Positions 35,708-44,665 of a stretch of DNA of 64,000 nt are shown one piece after another (positions within the stretch are counted from its first letter, which is position 1; each line of letters opens with the position of its first letter). Both the position numbers and the translations under genes were made by a program. The DNA comes from Steroidobacteraceae bacterium. Lineage in GTDB: Bacteria; Pseudomonadota; Gammaproteobacteria; Steroidobacterales; Steroidobacteraceae. The DNA is taken from the NCBI GenBank assembly GCA_025451845.1, contig JANWJS010000053.1:89998-153997 (forward strand), read 5' to 3'. The notes beneath the pieces were generated by a model. The model was given only the letters and a program-made list of their open reading frames with translations. It was not told where the DNA came from and ran no database searches.

Positions 35708-36772
35708 ATGAAAGACTTAGACCGACGCATCGCCGTGGCCCCCATGATGGACTGGACCGATCGCCACTGCAGGTACTTCCTGCGCGGCTTCGCTCCGGCC
35801 GTGCTCCTCTATACGGAGATGATCACCTCAGCGGCCATCGTGCGAGGCGATGCGCGGCGGCTCCTCGCCTTCGATCCCGAAGAGCACCCGGTCGCGTTGC
35901 AGCTCGGCGGCAGTGAGCCGCGGGAGCTTGCGGCCGCGGCGCGGGCAGGGGAGGAGGCCGGCTATGACGAGATCAACTTGAATTGCGGCTGCCCGAGCGA
36001 CCGCGTCGCGAGCGGCTCGTTCGGCGCCTGTTTGATGCGCGAGCCGGCGAGGGTCGCGGAGGGTGTCGCCGCCATGCGCGCGGCGGTCGCGATTCCGGTC
36101 ACGGTGAAGATGCGCATCGGCGTCGTGAGCGGTACGCAGGAGCGGGTCAGCGGCGCGTTATCGAGGTTCGATGAGTCGGACTTCGAAGCCCTACACGATT
36201 TCGTGCGTCAGGTGCGGGACGCGGGCTGCCACGTGGCGATCGTCCACGCGCGCAAGGCGATGTTAGGGGGGCTGTCGCCGAAGGACAATCGCGAGGTGCC
36301 GCCGCTTCGCCACGATGTCGTGCGGCGGTTGCAACAGCACTTCAGCGATCTGCCGATGATCGTCAACGGCGGATTCCGCACTGCGGCGAGTGTCCTCGAG
36401 GCGCTGACCTGGTGTGACGGCGTGATGCTGGGCCGCGAGGCCTATCATCGGCCTTTCGTGCTGAGCGAGTTGCAGCGGGCTCTCGGCGGAGCAGAGCGCT
36501 TCGACCCGCCGGGCCGCGAGGCGCTGCTCGAGCGCATGGCGCGCTATGCGCAGCGGCAACTGGCGCAGGGCGATCGCCTGTCGGCGATCACGCGCCACAT
36601 GCTGGGACTCTACGCCGGGGAGCCCGGTGCCAGGGATTACCGCCGGCTCCTCAGCGAGGGGGCGAGGGCGGCGGGCGTGGGGCCGGAGCTGCTTCGTACA
36701 GCGGCCGCGGCGGCACGGGCCGCGCGCGAAGGCCGGGCCGGGGCGAGCCTTTCGGACGGCAGCTCCGGCTAA
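35708..36772 (+). CDS. dusA: tRNA dihydrouridine(20/20a) synthase DusA
   Basis: FMN-dependent reductase that converts uridine to dihydrouridine at positions 20/20a of tRNA, 354 aa. The TIM barrel has VAPMMDWTDRHCRYFLR at the start, LYTEMITSAAI, HPVALQLGGSEP, the catalytic Cys in EINLNCGCPSDRV, KMRIGV with the FMN-binding Lys, VHARKAMLGGLSPK (typical of the DusA subfamily) and VNGGFRT. Its 5' end contains one copy of the candidate attachment repeat, and the protein appears complete. A cyclase gene follows after 101 nt. Confidence 0.95.
   Translation: MKDLDRRIAVAPMMDWTDRHCRYFLRGFAPAVLLYTEMITSAAIVRGDARRLLAFDPEEHPVALQLGGSEPRELAAAARAGEEAGYDEINLNCGCPSDRVASGSFGACLMREPARVAEGVAAMRAAVAIPVTVKMRIGVVSGTQERVSGALSRFDESDFEALHDFVRQVRDAGCHVAIVHARKAMLGGLSPKDNREVPPLRHDVVRRLQQHFSDLPMIVNGGFRTAASVLEALTWCDGVMLGREAYHRPFVLSELQRALGGAERFDPPGREALLERMARYAQRQLAQGDRLSAITRHMLGLYAGEPGARDYRRLLSEGARAAGVGPELLRTAAAAARAAREGRAGASLSDGSSG
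35738..35759 (+). repeat. Direct repeat/attachment-site candidate, right copy
   Basis: Codes for AVAPMMDWTD-type residues in the intact dusA. Together with 34571-34592 it flanks the VapBC module in direct orientation. Recombination there would regenerate a single dusA start region. Confidence 0.6.
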
Positions 36773-36873
36773 TCGGTAGCGCCGCGGAAGCTCTCTGGTA
36801 TCATCCCCGCAACGTCGTCATCGCCTTGCCGTCCGGGGGCTTGCAAGGGGGGGTGGCTGGCTGCGCACTCTTT

Positions 36874-37773
36874 ATGGGCAAGGATATCGAACTCGCCATA
36901 CTGTTTGCCGACGTGGTCGGCTCGACCCGGCTCTACGAGCTCATGGGTGATTTGCGCGCGCGCGATATGGTCTCGATCTGCATCGATGTGATGCGAAGCG
37001 CCACGGAACAGCGCCACGGCACGGTGATCAAGACCATGGGCGATGAGGTCATGGCGACCTTCCCAAGCGCGGACGAGGCGCTGAATGCCGCGGCGCAGAT
37101 GCAGCAGCAGATCTCGGCTCATGCTCAGCTCAAGGTTGACGGCCAGCCGGTCGCGATCCGGATCGGCTGCCATTTCGGCCCCGTGGTGCTCGAGAGCCGC
37201 GATGTCTTCGGCTCGACCGTGCACACCGCGAACCGCATGACCAGTCAGGCCAAGGCCGGGCAGGTCATCACGACCGCCGCTACCGTCGACCATCTCTCGC
37301 CGGAATGGCGGGCCAATTGCCGCCTCATTGATACCGCGCCCATCAAGGGGCAGGGCAATGAGGTCCAGCTCTACGAAGTGCTGTGGCAGACGGAAGACGT
37401 GACCAGCATGGTGCCGGCCATCGCCCTCAAGGGGCGGCAGGTGGCGGCACGGCTGCGGCTGCGCTGGCTCGATCAGGAAGTGGTCGTCGATGACCAGCGC
37501 CCCAGCGTCACCATTGGGCGCGCCGAGGACAACGACCTCGTGGTGAAGGGGAACCTCATCTCGCGGCTGCACGCGCGCATCGAGCTCAGCCGCAACAAGC
37601 TGGTGCTGATCGACCAGAGCACCAACGGCACGTTCGTGCAGACTCAAGGCGGCGAGGAATCCTTCGTCCGCCGCGACAGCCTGCAGCTGAAAGGCGAAGG
37701 GATGATCGGCCTCGGCCGCTTGCCGGAGCCCGACTCCGCGCAGACCATCCGCTTCACCAGCGAGACCGTCTAA
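36874..37773 (+). CDS. Class III nucleotidyl cyclase fused to FHA domain
   Basis: A soluble 299-aa signalling protein. Residues about 5-170 form a class III adenylate/guanylate cyclase domain with metal-binding Asp residues in ILFADVVGSTRLYEL and KTMGDEVMATFPSADEA, plus HFGPVVLESRDVFGSTVHTA. Residues about 205-295 form a forkhead-associated domain, the phosphothreonine reader: TIGRAEDNDLVVKGNLISRL, HARIEL and STNGTFV. The ATG at 36874 is preferred over an upstream TTG. It would make cAMP or cGMP in response to a phosphorylated partner; no kinase gene is nearby. It overlaps pckG by 4 nt at their convergent ends. Confidence 0.88.
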   Translation: MGKDIELAILFADVVGSTRLYELMGDLRARDMVSICIDVMRSATEQRHGTVIKTMGDEVMATFPSADEALNAAAQMQQQISAHAQLKVDGQPVAIRIGCHFGPVVLESRDVFGSTVHTANRMTSQAKAGQVITTAATVDHLSPEWRANCRLIDTAPIKGQGNEVQLYEVLWQTEDVTSMVPAIALKGRQVAARLRLRWLDQEVVVDDQRPSVTIGRAEDNDLVVKGNLISRLHARIELSRNKLVLIDQSTNGTFVQTQGGEESFVRRDSLQLKGEGMIGLGRLPEPDSAQTIRFTSETV

Positions 37774-39542
37774 CCGAGCCGGCTTTCCGTAACCGCAAGC
37801 TCCGCGAGCAACTCGGGGGGCACGCGTGAGCCGTATTTCTCGAGGTATGCCCGGATGTCGGTGACCTCCTTGCGCCAGAGTGCCGGGTCCACCGATAGCA
37901 GCGCGCTCAACGACTCCGGTCCGATGCGCAATCCCTGTGTGTCCAGGTCTTCCGCGCGTGGCAGCAGGCCGATGGCCGACTCCGCCGCACCGGCCTTGCC
38001 GGCGCAGCGATCGAGCACCCACTCGAGCACGCGTAGGTTCTCGCCGTAACCGGGCCAGAGGAATTTCCCGTGCGCGTCGCGCCGAAACCAGTTGACGTGG
38101 AAGATCTTGGGCGCGCGTGAGAGCTTCGCGCCGACCGTGAGCCAATGGCGCCAGTAATCGGCGAAGTTGTAGCCGCAGAAAGGTTGCATGGCCATGGGAT
38201 CGCGGCGGACCACACCGACCTGACCGACCGCTGCCGCGGTGGTTTCAGAAGCGACCGAAGCCCCGACCAGGACACCGTGTTGCCAGCTGCGCGCCTCGTA
38301 CACCAGCGGCGCCACCTCGCGGCGCCGCCCACCGAAGACGAGCGCCGAGATCGGTACCCCGCGTGCGTCCTCGGCGCGCGGTGAGTAGCTCGGATTGCGC
38401 TTGGCGGAAACCGTGAAACGTGAGTTGGGATGCGCCGCGGGTCCCTTCCCTGGATCGTACGGGCGACCCTGCCAGTCCGTGACCGGAATGCCGGTCGTCA
38501 GGCCTTCCCACCAGGGCTGGTTGTCCGCCGTGAGCGCGACATTGGTGAAGAGCGTGTCGCGCCGGATCATCTGGTAGGCGTTGCGGTTCGTCTGCGGGTT
38601 GGTCCCGGGCACGACGCCGAACAGACCGGCTTCGGGATTGATGGCCCAGAGACGCCCGTCCGGTCCCGGATGGAGCCAAGCGATGTCATCGCCCACGGTG
38701 TACACCTTCCAGCCCGGGAGCGATGCCGGCGGGATCAGCATGGCGAGGTTGGTTTTGCCGCAGGCAGAGGGGAAGGCGCAGGCGATGTAGTGTGTCTCGC
38801 CCTGGGGGCTCTCGAGACCGACGATGAGCATGTGCTCGGCCAGCCAGCCCTCGGTGCGGGCCTGCCAGCTGGCGATGCGCAGCGCATGGCACTTCTTACC
38901 GAGAAGCGCGTTGCCGCCGTAGCCGGAGCCGAAGCTCTCGATCGCGAGCTCCTCCGGGAAGTGCATGATGAAGCGCCGGTTCGGATCGAGCTCTCCGGTG
39001 GAGTGCAGGCCGCGCACGAAGCTGCCATCGTGCGCGATCCGCTCCAGGGCCGCGCGCCCCGCCCGTGTCATGATCATCATGTTGATCGCGACGTAGGCGC
39101 TGTCCGTGATCTCCACGCCGCAGCGCGAGAGCGGCGAGTCGATGGGACCCATGCAGTACGGAATCACATACAGCGTCCGCCCGCGCATGCAGCCGGCGAA
39201 GAGCTCGCGCATCTTCGCGTGCGCCTCTTCAGGGTCCATCCAGTGGTTGTTGGGTCCGGCATCATCCTTGGAATGGGTGCAGATGTAGGTCAGGTGCTCG
39301 ACGCGCGCGACGTCGCTCGGGCTCGAGCGGTAGAGGTGACATCCCGGGAAGTGCTCGGCGTTGAGCCTGATGAGCTCGCCTTCGCGGATCAGCTTCGAGG
39401 TGAGCTCGCGCTGTTCCGCCTCGGTCCCTTCGCACCAGAGCACTCCAGCCGGCTGGGTGAGGGCGCGGACCGACTCCACCCAGTCGGTCACGGCGCGGGA
39501 AAGTTGGGATAACGGGATCGGCAGGGGTGCGGCTGTGGCCAT
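37770..39542 (-). CDS. pckG: Phosphoenolpyruvate carboxykinase (GTP)
   Basis: Gluconeogenic enzyme (EC 4.1.1.32) converting oxaloacetate and GTP to PEP, GDP and CO2; 590 aa, near the usual length. Seen are PYCMGPIDSPLSRCGVEITD, YGGNALLGKKCHALRIAS, the P-loop ACAFPSACGKTNLAML, the metal-binding TVGDDIAWLH and FGVVPGTN, and GPKIFHVNWFRRD-like PKIFHVNWFRRDAHGKFLWP. The family normally uses GTP rather than ATP. It stands alone and divergent from the helicase gene. Confidence 0.96.
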   Translation of the reverse strand: MATAAPLPIPLSQLSRAVTDWVESVRALTQPAGVLWCEGTEAEQRELTSKLIREGELIRLNAEHFPGCHLYRSSPSDVARVEHLTYICTHSKDDAGPNNHWMDPEEAHAKMRELFAGCMRGRTLYVIPYCMGPIDSPLSRCGVEITDSAYVAINMMIMTRAGRAALERIAHDGSFVRGLHSTGELDPNRRFIMHFPEELAIESFGSGYGGNALLGKKCHALRIASWQARTEGWLAEHMLIVGLESPQGETHYIACAFPSACGKTNLAMLIPPASLPGWKVYTVGDDIAWLHPGPDGRLWAINPEAGLFGVVPGTNPQTNRNAYQMIRRDTLFTNVALTADNQPWWEGLTTGIPVTDWQGRPYDPGKGPAAHPNSRFTVSAKRNPSYSPRAEDARGVPISALVFGGRRREVAPLVYEARSWQHGVLVGASVASETTAAAVGQVGVVRRDPMAMQPFCGYNFADYWRHWLTVGAKLSRAPKIFHVNWFRRDAHGKFLWPGYGENLRVLEWVLDRCAGKAGAAESAIGLLPRAEDLDTQGLRIGPESLSALLSVDPALWRKEVTDIRAYLEKYGSRVPPELLAELAVTESRLG

Positions 39543-39778
39543 CCTCGGTTCCTCTTGTCGTTTGCGGCCCGGCCTTCACCGAGGCTGTTTCACCGCAAGG
39601 TGGGGGACGGTGCGGCTCCTGCCTGCGTCCCGAAGTGCATCCCAGTATAGCCGCGCGTCCCGCGCACCCTCATAAAGTACGATAAAACCTTCTGTTTTGT
39701 TCCATAATCGCACACCGCCGAACCTTGCAGGAAATTCAGTCATCGGGCCGCGCAACGGCGGTGCCGTATCATCGCAGT

Positions 39779-41770
39779 ATGTTGGAGCTCGAGGACATCT
39801 TCGGGGAAGGCGGGCCTCTGCAGCGTGCGCTGCCGGGCTTCAACGTCCGCCGTCAGCAGGTGCACATGGCCGAGCGGGTCGCCGCCGCGCTGGCCCGGCG
39901 CGAGATCCTGACGGTGGAGGCGGGCACCGGTACGGGCAAGACGTTCGCATATCTCGTACCCGCGCTGCTCTGCGGCGCGCGAGTGCTCGTCTCGACCGGC
40001 ACCCGCACACTGCAGGATCAGCTCTACGCCAAGGACCTGCCGCTCGTCGGCGCGGCGCTGGGGCGGCCAGCCAAGGTCGCCCTGCTGAAGGGCCGCACCA
40101 ACTATCTCTGCCGTCATCGCTTGGAGCAGGCCGCCGGCGCCGCTCGCGGCGAGACGCTGGAGCGGATCCGAAGTTGGTCACGGACGACCCGCAGCGGCGA
40201 TCTCGCGGAAGTCGGCGGACTCGCCGATTCCCACCCCGTATGGGCGCACGTCACCTCGACGCGCGACAATTGTCTCGGCACACACTGCCCGCAGCTCGCC
40301 GGCTGTCACGTCGCGCTCGCGAGGCGGCAGGCGCTCGATGCCGACATCGTCATCGTCAATCATCACCTGTTGCTCGCCGATCTGGCGCTGAAGGAGGACG
40401 GCTTCGGCGATCTTCTCGGAGCCGCCGACGCCATCATCCTCGACGAGGCGCACCAGATTCCTGATCTCGCGGCGCAGTTCTTCGGCGCGCACGTGAGCAG
40501 CCGGCGCATCGAGAGTCTGTTGGAAGCTGTTCAAGCAGAGCTTGCCAAGGGAGGTGTTCTAACGTCTGACGCTCACGCCGATGCGGTGTCGGCAGTGCGA
40601 GGAGTTCAATCCGGTGTGGTGCAGATCTGCGCCGCGATTGCCGGCAGCGCAGGGCGCATAACGTGGACCGACGTGGACACACCGGTCGCCGCAGCCGTTC
40701 GCGACCTTGGCAGCGCGGTTACGGCATTGGCGAAAGCGCTGCGTGCCGCCGGCGAAGAGACAGTCGCGCGCGGGCTCGGCGAGCGCGCAGGCGAGCTCGC
40801 GGCGAGTCTGGAGCGCATCGCCGCGGTCGGCGAGCTCGAAGGGGCGCGCTCGATCGAGATCACCCCCTCATCCGCAGAGCTTCCCTTCGTGAAGACGGGC
40901 CCGCCAGCGAGCCGCTTCGCTCTGAGCCTCCTGCCCTTCGACATCGCGGCGCGCTTCCAGGCTCTGATCGAGGCGCACCCCTGCTCTTGGGTGTTCACTT
41001 CGGCCACATTGTCGCTGGGCGAGGATTTCAGTCCCTTCACCGGCCGCTTGGGGCTCGATGGCAGCACCACGCTCAAGATCGACAGTCCCTTCGATTACCC
41101 GCGCCAGAGTCTCCTTTATCTCCCGACGGGCTTGCCGCTTCCCGCATCGCCGCAGTTCCTGCCGGCGGTGATGGAGGTGGCGATCGAGCTCATCGATGCC
41201 GCGCGCGGCGGCGCCTTCGTCCTCTTTACCAGCCATCGCGCGCTCGCGGGGGCCGCCGCGCTCTGGCGGCAGCAACGCGCGCGGAGCGCGAGCTATCGCC
41301 TGCTGGTGCAAGGCGAAGCGCCTCGCGAGCAGCTGCTGCGGGAATTCCGTGAGGACGGCAGTGCCGTGCTTCTCGGCACCACGAGCTTCTGGGAAGGCGT
41401 GGACGTCAAGGGCAGCGCACTGCGGCTCGTGGTGATCGAGAAGTTGCCGTTTGCCTCCCCGGATGACCCGCTCGTGCGCGCGCGGGTCGAGCATCTCGAA
41501 GGGGCAGGAAGAAGCGCCTTTCGAGAGTATCAGCTTCCCGAAGCTGCTCTGGCGCTGAAGCAGGGCGTGGGCCGTCTCATCCGCAGCGAGGATGATTTCG
41601 GCGCGGTGGCGATCTGCGATCCGCGCTTGACGGGAAAAAGTTACGGTAAGGTGTTCCTCGCCGCGCTGCCGCCGATGACCGTGACGCGCGAGCGCCAGGC
41701 GGCCCTCGATTTCCTCCTGCGCCATGCGCCGGCCGCGGCCGAGCCTTGGGGCCCGGGCCTCGCACGATGA
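39779..41770 (+). CDS. yoaA: DinG/YoaA-type ATP-dependent DNA helicase
   Basis: XPD-like superfamily 2 helicase, 663 aa from the ATG at 39779. Walker A EAGTGTGKT is at residues 47-55; four cysteines between about 120 and 190 (LCRH, CLGTHC, AGCH) are arranged as the iron-sulphur cluster of this family. The Walker B DEAH lies in ADAIILDEAHQIPD. Motifs V and VI are LLGTTSFWEGVDVKG and QGVGRLIRSEDDFG. E. coli YoaA repairs replication lesions with the HolC subunit. Its stop overlaps the tsaB start as ATGA, the same pair order as in E. coli. Confidence 0.93.
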   Translation: MLELEDIFGEGGPLQRALPGFNVRRQQVHMAERVAAALARREILTVEAGTGTGKTFAYLVPALLCGARVLVSTGTRTLQDQLYAKDLPLVGAALGRPAKVALLKGRTNYLCRHRLEQAAGAARGETLERIRSWSRTTRSGDLAEVGGLADSHPVWAHVTSTRDNCLGTHCPQLAGCHVALARRQALDADIVIVNHHLLLADLALKEDGFGDLLGAADAIILDEAHQIPDLAAQFFGAHVSSRRIESLLEAVQAELAKGGVLTSDAHADAVSAVRGVQSGVVQICAAIAGSAGRITWTDVDTPVAAAVRDLGSAVTALAKALRAAGEETVARGLGERAGELAASLERIAAVGELEGARSIEITPSSAELPFVKTGPPASRFALSLLPFDIAARFQALIEAHPCSWVFTSATLSLGEDFSPFTGRLGLDGSTTLKIDSPFDYPRQSLLYLPTGLPLPASPQFLPAVMEVAIELIDAARGGAFVLFTSHRALAGAAALWRQQRARSASYRLLVQGEAPREQLLREFREDGSAVLLGTTSFWEGVDVKGSALRLVVIEKLPFASPDDPLVRARVEHLEGAGRSAFREYQLPEAALALKQGVGRLIRSEDDFGAVAICDPRLTGKSYGKVFLAALPPMTVTRERQAALDFLLRHAPAAAEPWGPGLAR

Positions 41771-42450
41771 GGCTGCTGGCGCTCGATACCGCCACGGAGT
41801 ATTGCTCGGCGGCCCTGCTCAGTGACGATCGGCTGCTCACGCGCGAGGCGGAGCTGGCGCGCGGCCATGCCGAGCGCATCCTGCCGATGACCGACGAGCT
41901 GCTCGGCGAGGCCGGGATCGGCTTGCGCGATCTCGACGCGATCGCGTTCGGGCGTGGCCCGGGCTCCTTCACCGGAGTGCGCCTCGCCGCCAGCATCGCG
42001 CAGGGGCTCGCCTTCGGTGCCGGTCTCAAGGTGGTGGCCATCTCGGATCTGCGCGCTGTGGCGCAACGCGCATTCGATGAAGACAGCCACGTTACACGGG
42101 CGCTCGTCTGCAACGATGCGCGCATGCGGGAGGTGTACTGGGGGTGCTTCGAGCGCGGCAGCGACGGACTGGCCCTCGCCCGCACCCCGGAGAAGGTCGG
42201 TCCGCCGGAGAGTGTCCGGTTGCCTACCGAATGGGCGGATGCGGCGGCGCTGGGACGCGGCTTCGCCGCCTACTCTGCGCTGCGAGCGCTCGGCGGCGTT
42301 GTGGTGCATGGGACCTGGGACCGCCTCCTTCCCAGGGCCGCCGAAGTGGCCCGGCTGGCTGTCCCGGAGCTGGTCGCCGGCCGTCTGCTCGACCCCGAAG
42401 CCGCGCTGCCGGTTTATATTCGGGATGATGTGGCCCGGCCGCCACCGTAA
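41767..42450 (+). CDS. tsaB: tRNA threonylcarbamoyladenosine modification protein TsaB
   Basis: ASKHA-fold scaffold that works with TsaC, TsaD and TsaE to make t6A at position 37 of ANN-decoding tRNAs; 227 aa. Recognisable parts are RLLALDTATEYCSAAL, LARGHAERILPMTDELLGEA, the AIAFGRGPGSFTGVRLAASI motif and LVCNDARMREVYWGCF. It lacks the metal-binding histidines of TsaD, as expected. The ATG overlaps the yoaA stop, so translation is coupled. Confidence 0.93.
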   Translation: MRLLALDTATEYCSAALLSDDRLLTREAELARGHAERILPMTDELLGEAGIGLRDLDAIAFGRGPGSFTGVRLAASIAQGLAFGAGLKVVAISDLRAVAQRAFDEDSHVTRALVCNDARMREVYWGCFERGSDGLALARTPEKVGPPESVRLPTEWADAAALGRGFAAYSALRALGGVVVHGTWDRLLPRAAEVARLAVPELVAGRLLDPEAALPVYIRDDVARPPP

Positions 42451-42463
42451 CATACCGCCGGCG

Positions 42464-42481
42464 TTGTCATGACTCTGCAAC
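42464..42481 (+). promoter_or_regulatory. Candidate Pho box upstream of phoB
   Basis: TTGTCAT and CTGCAAC spaced by GACT match the two 7-base halves of the Pho box consensus (CTGTCAT, 4 bases, CTGTCAC) at 6/7 and 5/7. It sits about 40 nt before the phoB start. Autoregulation of phoB is usual, but the site is inferred. Confidence 0.4.
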
Positions 42482-42522
42482 ATTCTGCGTCTGTAATACC
42501 ATCGAAGCAGAGATCGGCGACC

Positions 42523-43218
42523 ATGCACGGGAAACTCATTCTGGTGGTGGAGGACGAGCGGGCGATTCGCGACATGATCGCTTTCGGCCTGAAGCGCGCC
42601 GGCTATGGGGTACGCGAGGCGGAGGACTGCAGGACGGCGCGCGAGGCACTGGCCGACCGCCTGCCGGACCTGATGCTGGTCGACTGGATGCTGCCCGACA
42701 TGAGCGGCCTCGAGCTCACCCGTTCGGTGAAGCGTGACCGGCTCACCCGCGAGCTGCCCATCATCATGCTGACCGCGCGGGCCGGGGAGGGCGACAAGGT
42801 CACCGGACTGGAGAACGGCGCCGATGACTACATCACCAAGCCTTTCTCGCCGCGGGAGCTCCTGGCGCGGATCGGCGCGGTACTGCGCCGCGCCGGTACA
42901 CTGGGGCTCGATCAGGTCATCGAGTTCGAGGGGCTCAAGCTGGATCAGCAGGGCCAGAGGATCACGGTTCAGGACGAGGTGCTGCCGCTCGCGCGGACCG
43001 AGTTCCGCATGCTGGAATTTTTCATGAGCCGTCCGGAGCGGGTCTTCAGCCGGGAGCAGCTCATTGCGCGGCTCTGGGGCAGCGATACCAGCGTCGAGGA
43101 CCGCACGATCGACGTCTGCATCCGCAGGCTCCGCATGGCGCTCGAGCCGTACGGTCTGGATCGTTACATTCAGACGGTGCGCAGCGCGGGCTACCGCTTC
43201 TCCAACAAGGCGCAGTGA
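42523..43218 (+). CDS. phoB: Phosphate regulon response regulator PhoB
   Basis: OmpR-type response regulator, 231 aa. The receiver domain has the acidic pair in VVEDERAIRDM, the phosphoacceptor Asp54 in LMLVDWMLPDMSG, MLTARAGEGDKVTG and the Lys in ITKPFSPREL. The C-terminal winged-helix domain (about 130-230) has ARTEFRMLEFFMSRPERVFS, VEDRTIDVCIRRLRMAL and TVRSAGYRFS. It activates the Pho genes by binding Pho boxes; candidates occur before phoB, phoU and the porin gene. Start 42523 is preferred because the domain begins there. phoR follows with a GTGA overlap. Confidence 0.95.
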   Translation: MHGKLILVVEDERAIRDMIAFGLKRAGYGVREAEDCRTAREALADRLPDLMLVDWMLPDMSGLELTRSVKRDRLTRELPIIMLTARAGEGDKVTGLENGADDYITKPFSPRELLARIGAVLRRAGTLGLDQVIEFEGLKLDQQGQRITVQDEVLPLARTEFRMLEFFMSRPERVFSREQLIARLWGSDTSVEDRTIDVCIRRLRMALEPYGLDRYIQTVRSAGYRFSNKAQ

Positions 43219-44543
43219 GAATACCGCTGCAACCGACAACTCACGCGTGGTGGTTCGCGGCCGGCCGATTGCTGGCGACGGTAGTTGCGGGGCTTCTCGC
43301 CGGGGCGCTGCTCGGCAGCATCTGGGAGGGACTCGCTTGCGCGCTTGCCGTGCACCTCACCTGGCAGCTCGTCGTGCTCTTCCGGGTGGAATGGTGGTTG
43401 CGGCACCGCAGCTTCGCCGATCCTCCCGATATCAGCGGCGTATGGGGCGAGATCGTCTCGCAGATCGTGCGGCTGCACCGCCGCAAGCGCTTCCACAAGC
43501 AACGCTTCGTGCAGCTCATGCGCCAACTGCAGAGCTCAACGGCCGCGCTGCCCGATGGCGTCGTCATCCTCAACCCACTGCACGAGATCGTCTGGTTCAA
43601 CCGCATGGCCGGCAGGCTCCTCGACTTGCGGCGCTCCGCGGACCTGGGCCTGCGGATCGAGAACCTGCTGCGCGAGCCGGAGTTCGCGCGCTACCTGCGG
43701 CTGCAGGACTACGCGAGCCCGGTGATCATTCGCCGGGCGAGTCGCGATGACTGCTATCTCTCCCTGCAGATCGTTCCGTACGGCGATGGCCAACAGCTGC
43801 TGCTCGCGGCGGACGTGTCGCGGCAGATGCGGCTCGAGGCGGTGCGCCGGGACTTCGTCGCCAACGCCTCGCACGAGCTGCGCTCGCCGCTGACCGTCAT
43901 CGCCGGTTACCTCGAGACCTTGAGCCAGGACCCCGCCCTCGACCGGGACCTGGCGGGACCGGTGGCGGAGATGCGCCGCCAGGCGGAGCGCATGACGGCC
44001 ATCATCCACGACTTGCTCGAGCTCTCCCGCCTGGAGCAGACAGGGGAGACCGTCGGCGGGGAGGCGATCGACATCGCCGCGCTGCTCGCGCTACTGCGCA
44101 AGGACGTGCTAGCGCGTCCGGTACACCCGCGGGAAGTGCGCGTGCGCATCGATTCCGACGCGGCGCTGATCGGTGTAGAGGCCGAGATCCACTCCGCATT
44201 CTCCAATTTGGTGGACAACGCCGCCAAATACACCCCCGTCGAAGGATCCATCGAGATGCGTTGGTGGGCGGATGAGGACGGCGGTCACTTCTCCGTAACC
44301 GACACCGGCATCGGTATCCCCTCCGAGCATATTCCGCGGCTCACGGAGCGCTTCTACCGCGTCGACCAGGGTCGCTCGCGCGCCACCGGCGGCTCGGGCC
44401 TCGGCCTCGCCATCGTCAAGCACGTCCTGCAGCGGCACGGCGCGGAGCTCGAGGTGCGCAGCGCGATCGGCAAGGGCAGCGCATTCACGTGTCATTTTCC
44501 GCCGCAGCGCGTGCACGCGGTCCGCGCGGCGGCTGCCGTGTAG
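43215..44543 (+). CDS. phoR: Phosphate regulon sensor kinase PhoR
   Basis: Membrane histidine kinase of 442 aa. Two hydrophobic helices lie near residues 11-30 and 38-58, then a cytoplasmic PAS-like region (PDGVVILNPLHEIVWFNRMA). The dimerisation domain holds the phosphoacceptor His220 in VANASHELRSPLTVIAGYLE; the ATPase has FSNLVDNAAKYTPVEGS, FSVTDTGIGIPSEHI and GGSGLGLAIVKHVLQRHG. It phosphorylates PhoB when phosphate is low, held inactive by the Pst transporter and PhoU. The start is GTG overlapping the phoB stop. Confidence 0.94.
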   Translation: MRIPLQPTTHAWWFAAGRLLATVVAGLLAGALLGSIWEGLACALAVHLTWQLVVLFRVEWWLRHRSFADPPDISGVWGEIVSQIVRLHRRKRFHKQRFVQLMRQLQSSTAALPDGVVILNPLHEIVWFNRMAGRLLDLRRSADLGLRIENLLREPEFARYLRLQDYASPVIIRRASRDDCYLSLQIVPYGDGQQLLLAADVSRQMRLEAVRRDFVANASHELRSPLTVIAGYLETLSQDPALDRDLAGPVAEMRRQAERMTAIIHDLLELSRLEQTGETVGGEAIDIAALLALLRKDVLARPVHPREVRVRIDSDAALIGVEAEIHSAFSNLVDNAAKYTPVEGSIEMRWWADEDGGHFSVTDTGIGIPSEHIPRLTERFYRVDQGRSRATGGSGLGLAIVKHVLQRHGAELEVRSAIGKGSAFTCHFPPQRVHAVRAAAAV

Positions 44544-44583
44544 GAGTCGCAAGTCGTGCAGCCGTCACGAGACACCCACACTG

Positions 44584-44601
44584 CCGTCACGCACATGACA
44601 T
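44584..44601. promoter_or_regulatory. Candidate Pho box upstream of phoU
   Basis: CCGTCAC and ATGACAT with a 4-base spacer; the forward halves match the Pho consensus at 6/7 and 5/7. It lies about 65 nt before phoU in the gap after phoR. It is partly symmetric, so orientation is uncertain. Confidence 0.35.
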
Positions 44602-44665
44602 CTGAGGGTACCCCGTCCGCCGGCGTTTCAGCTATCATCCGCAGCCGAGCCGGAGAACCACCCTG

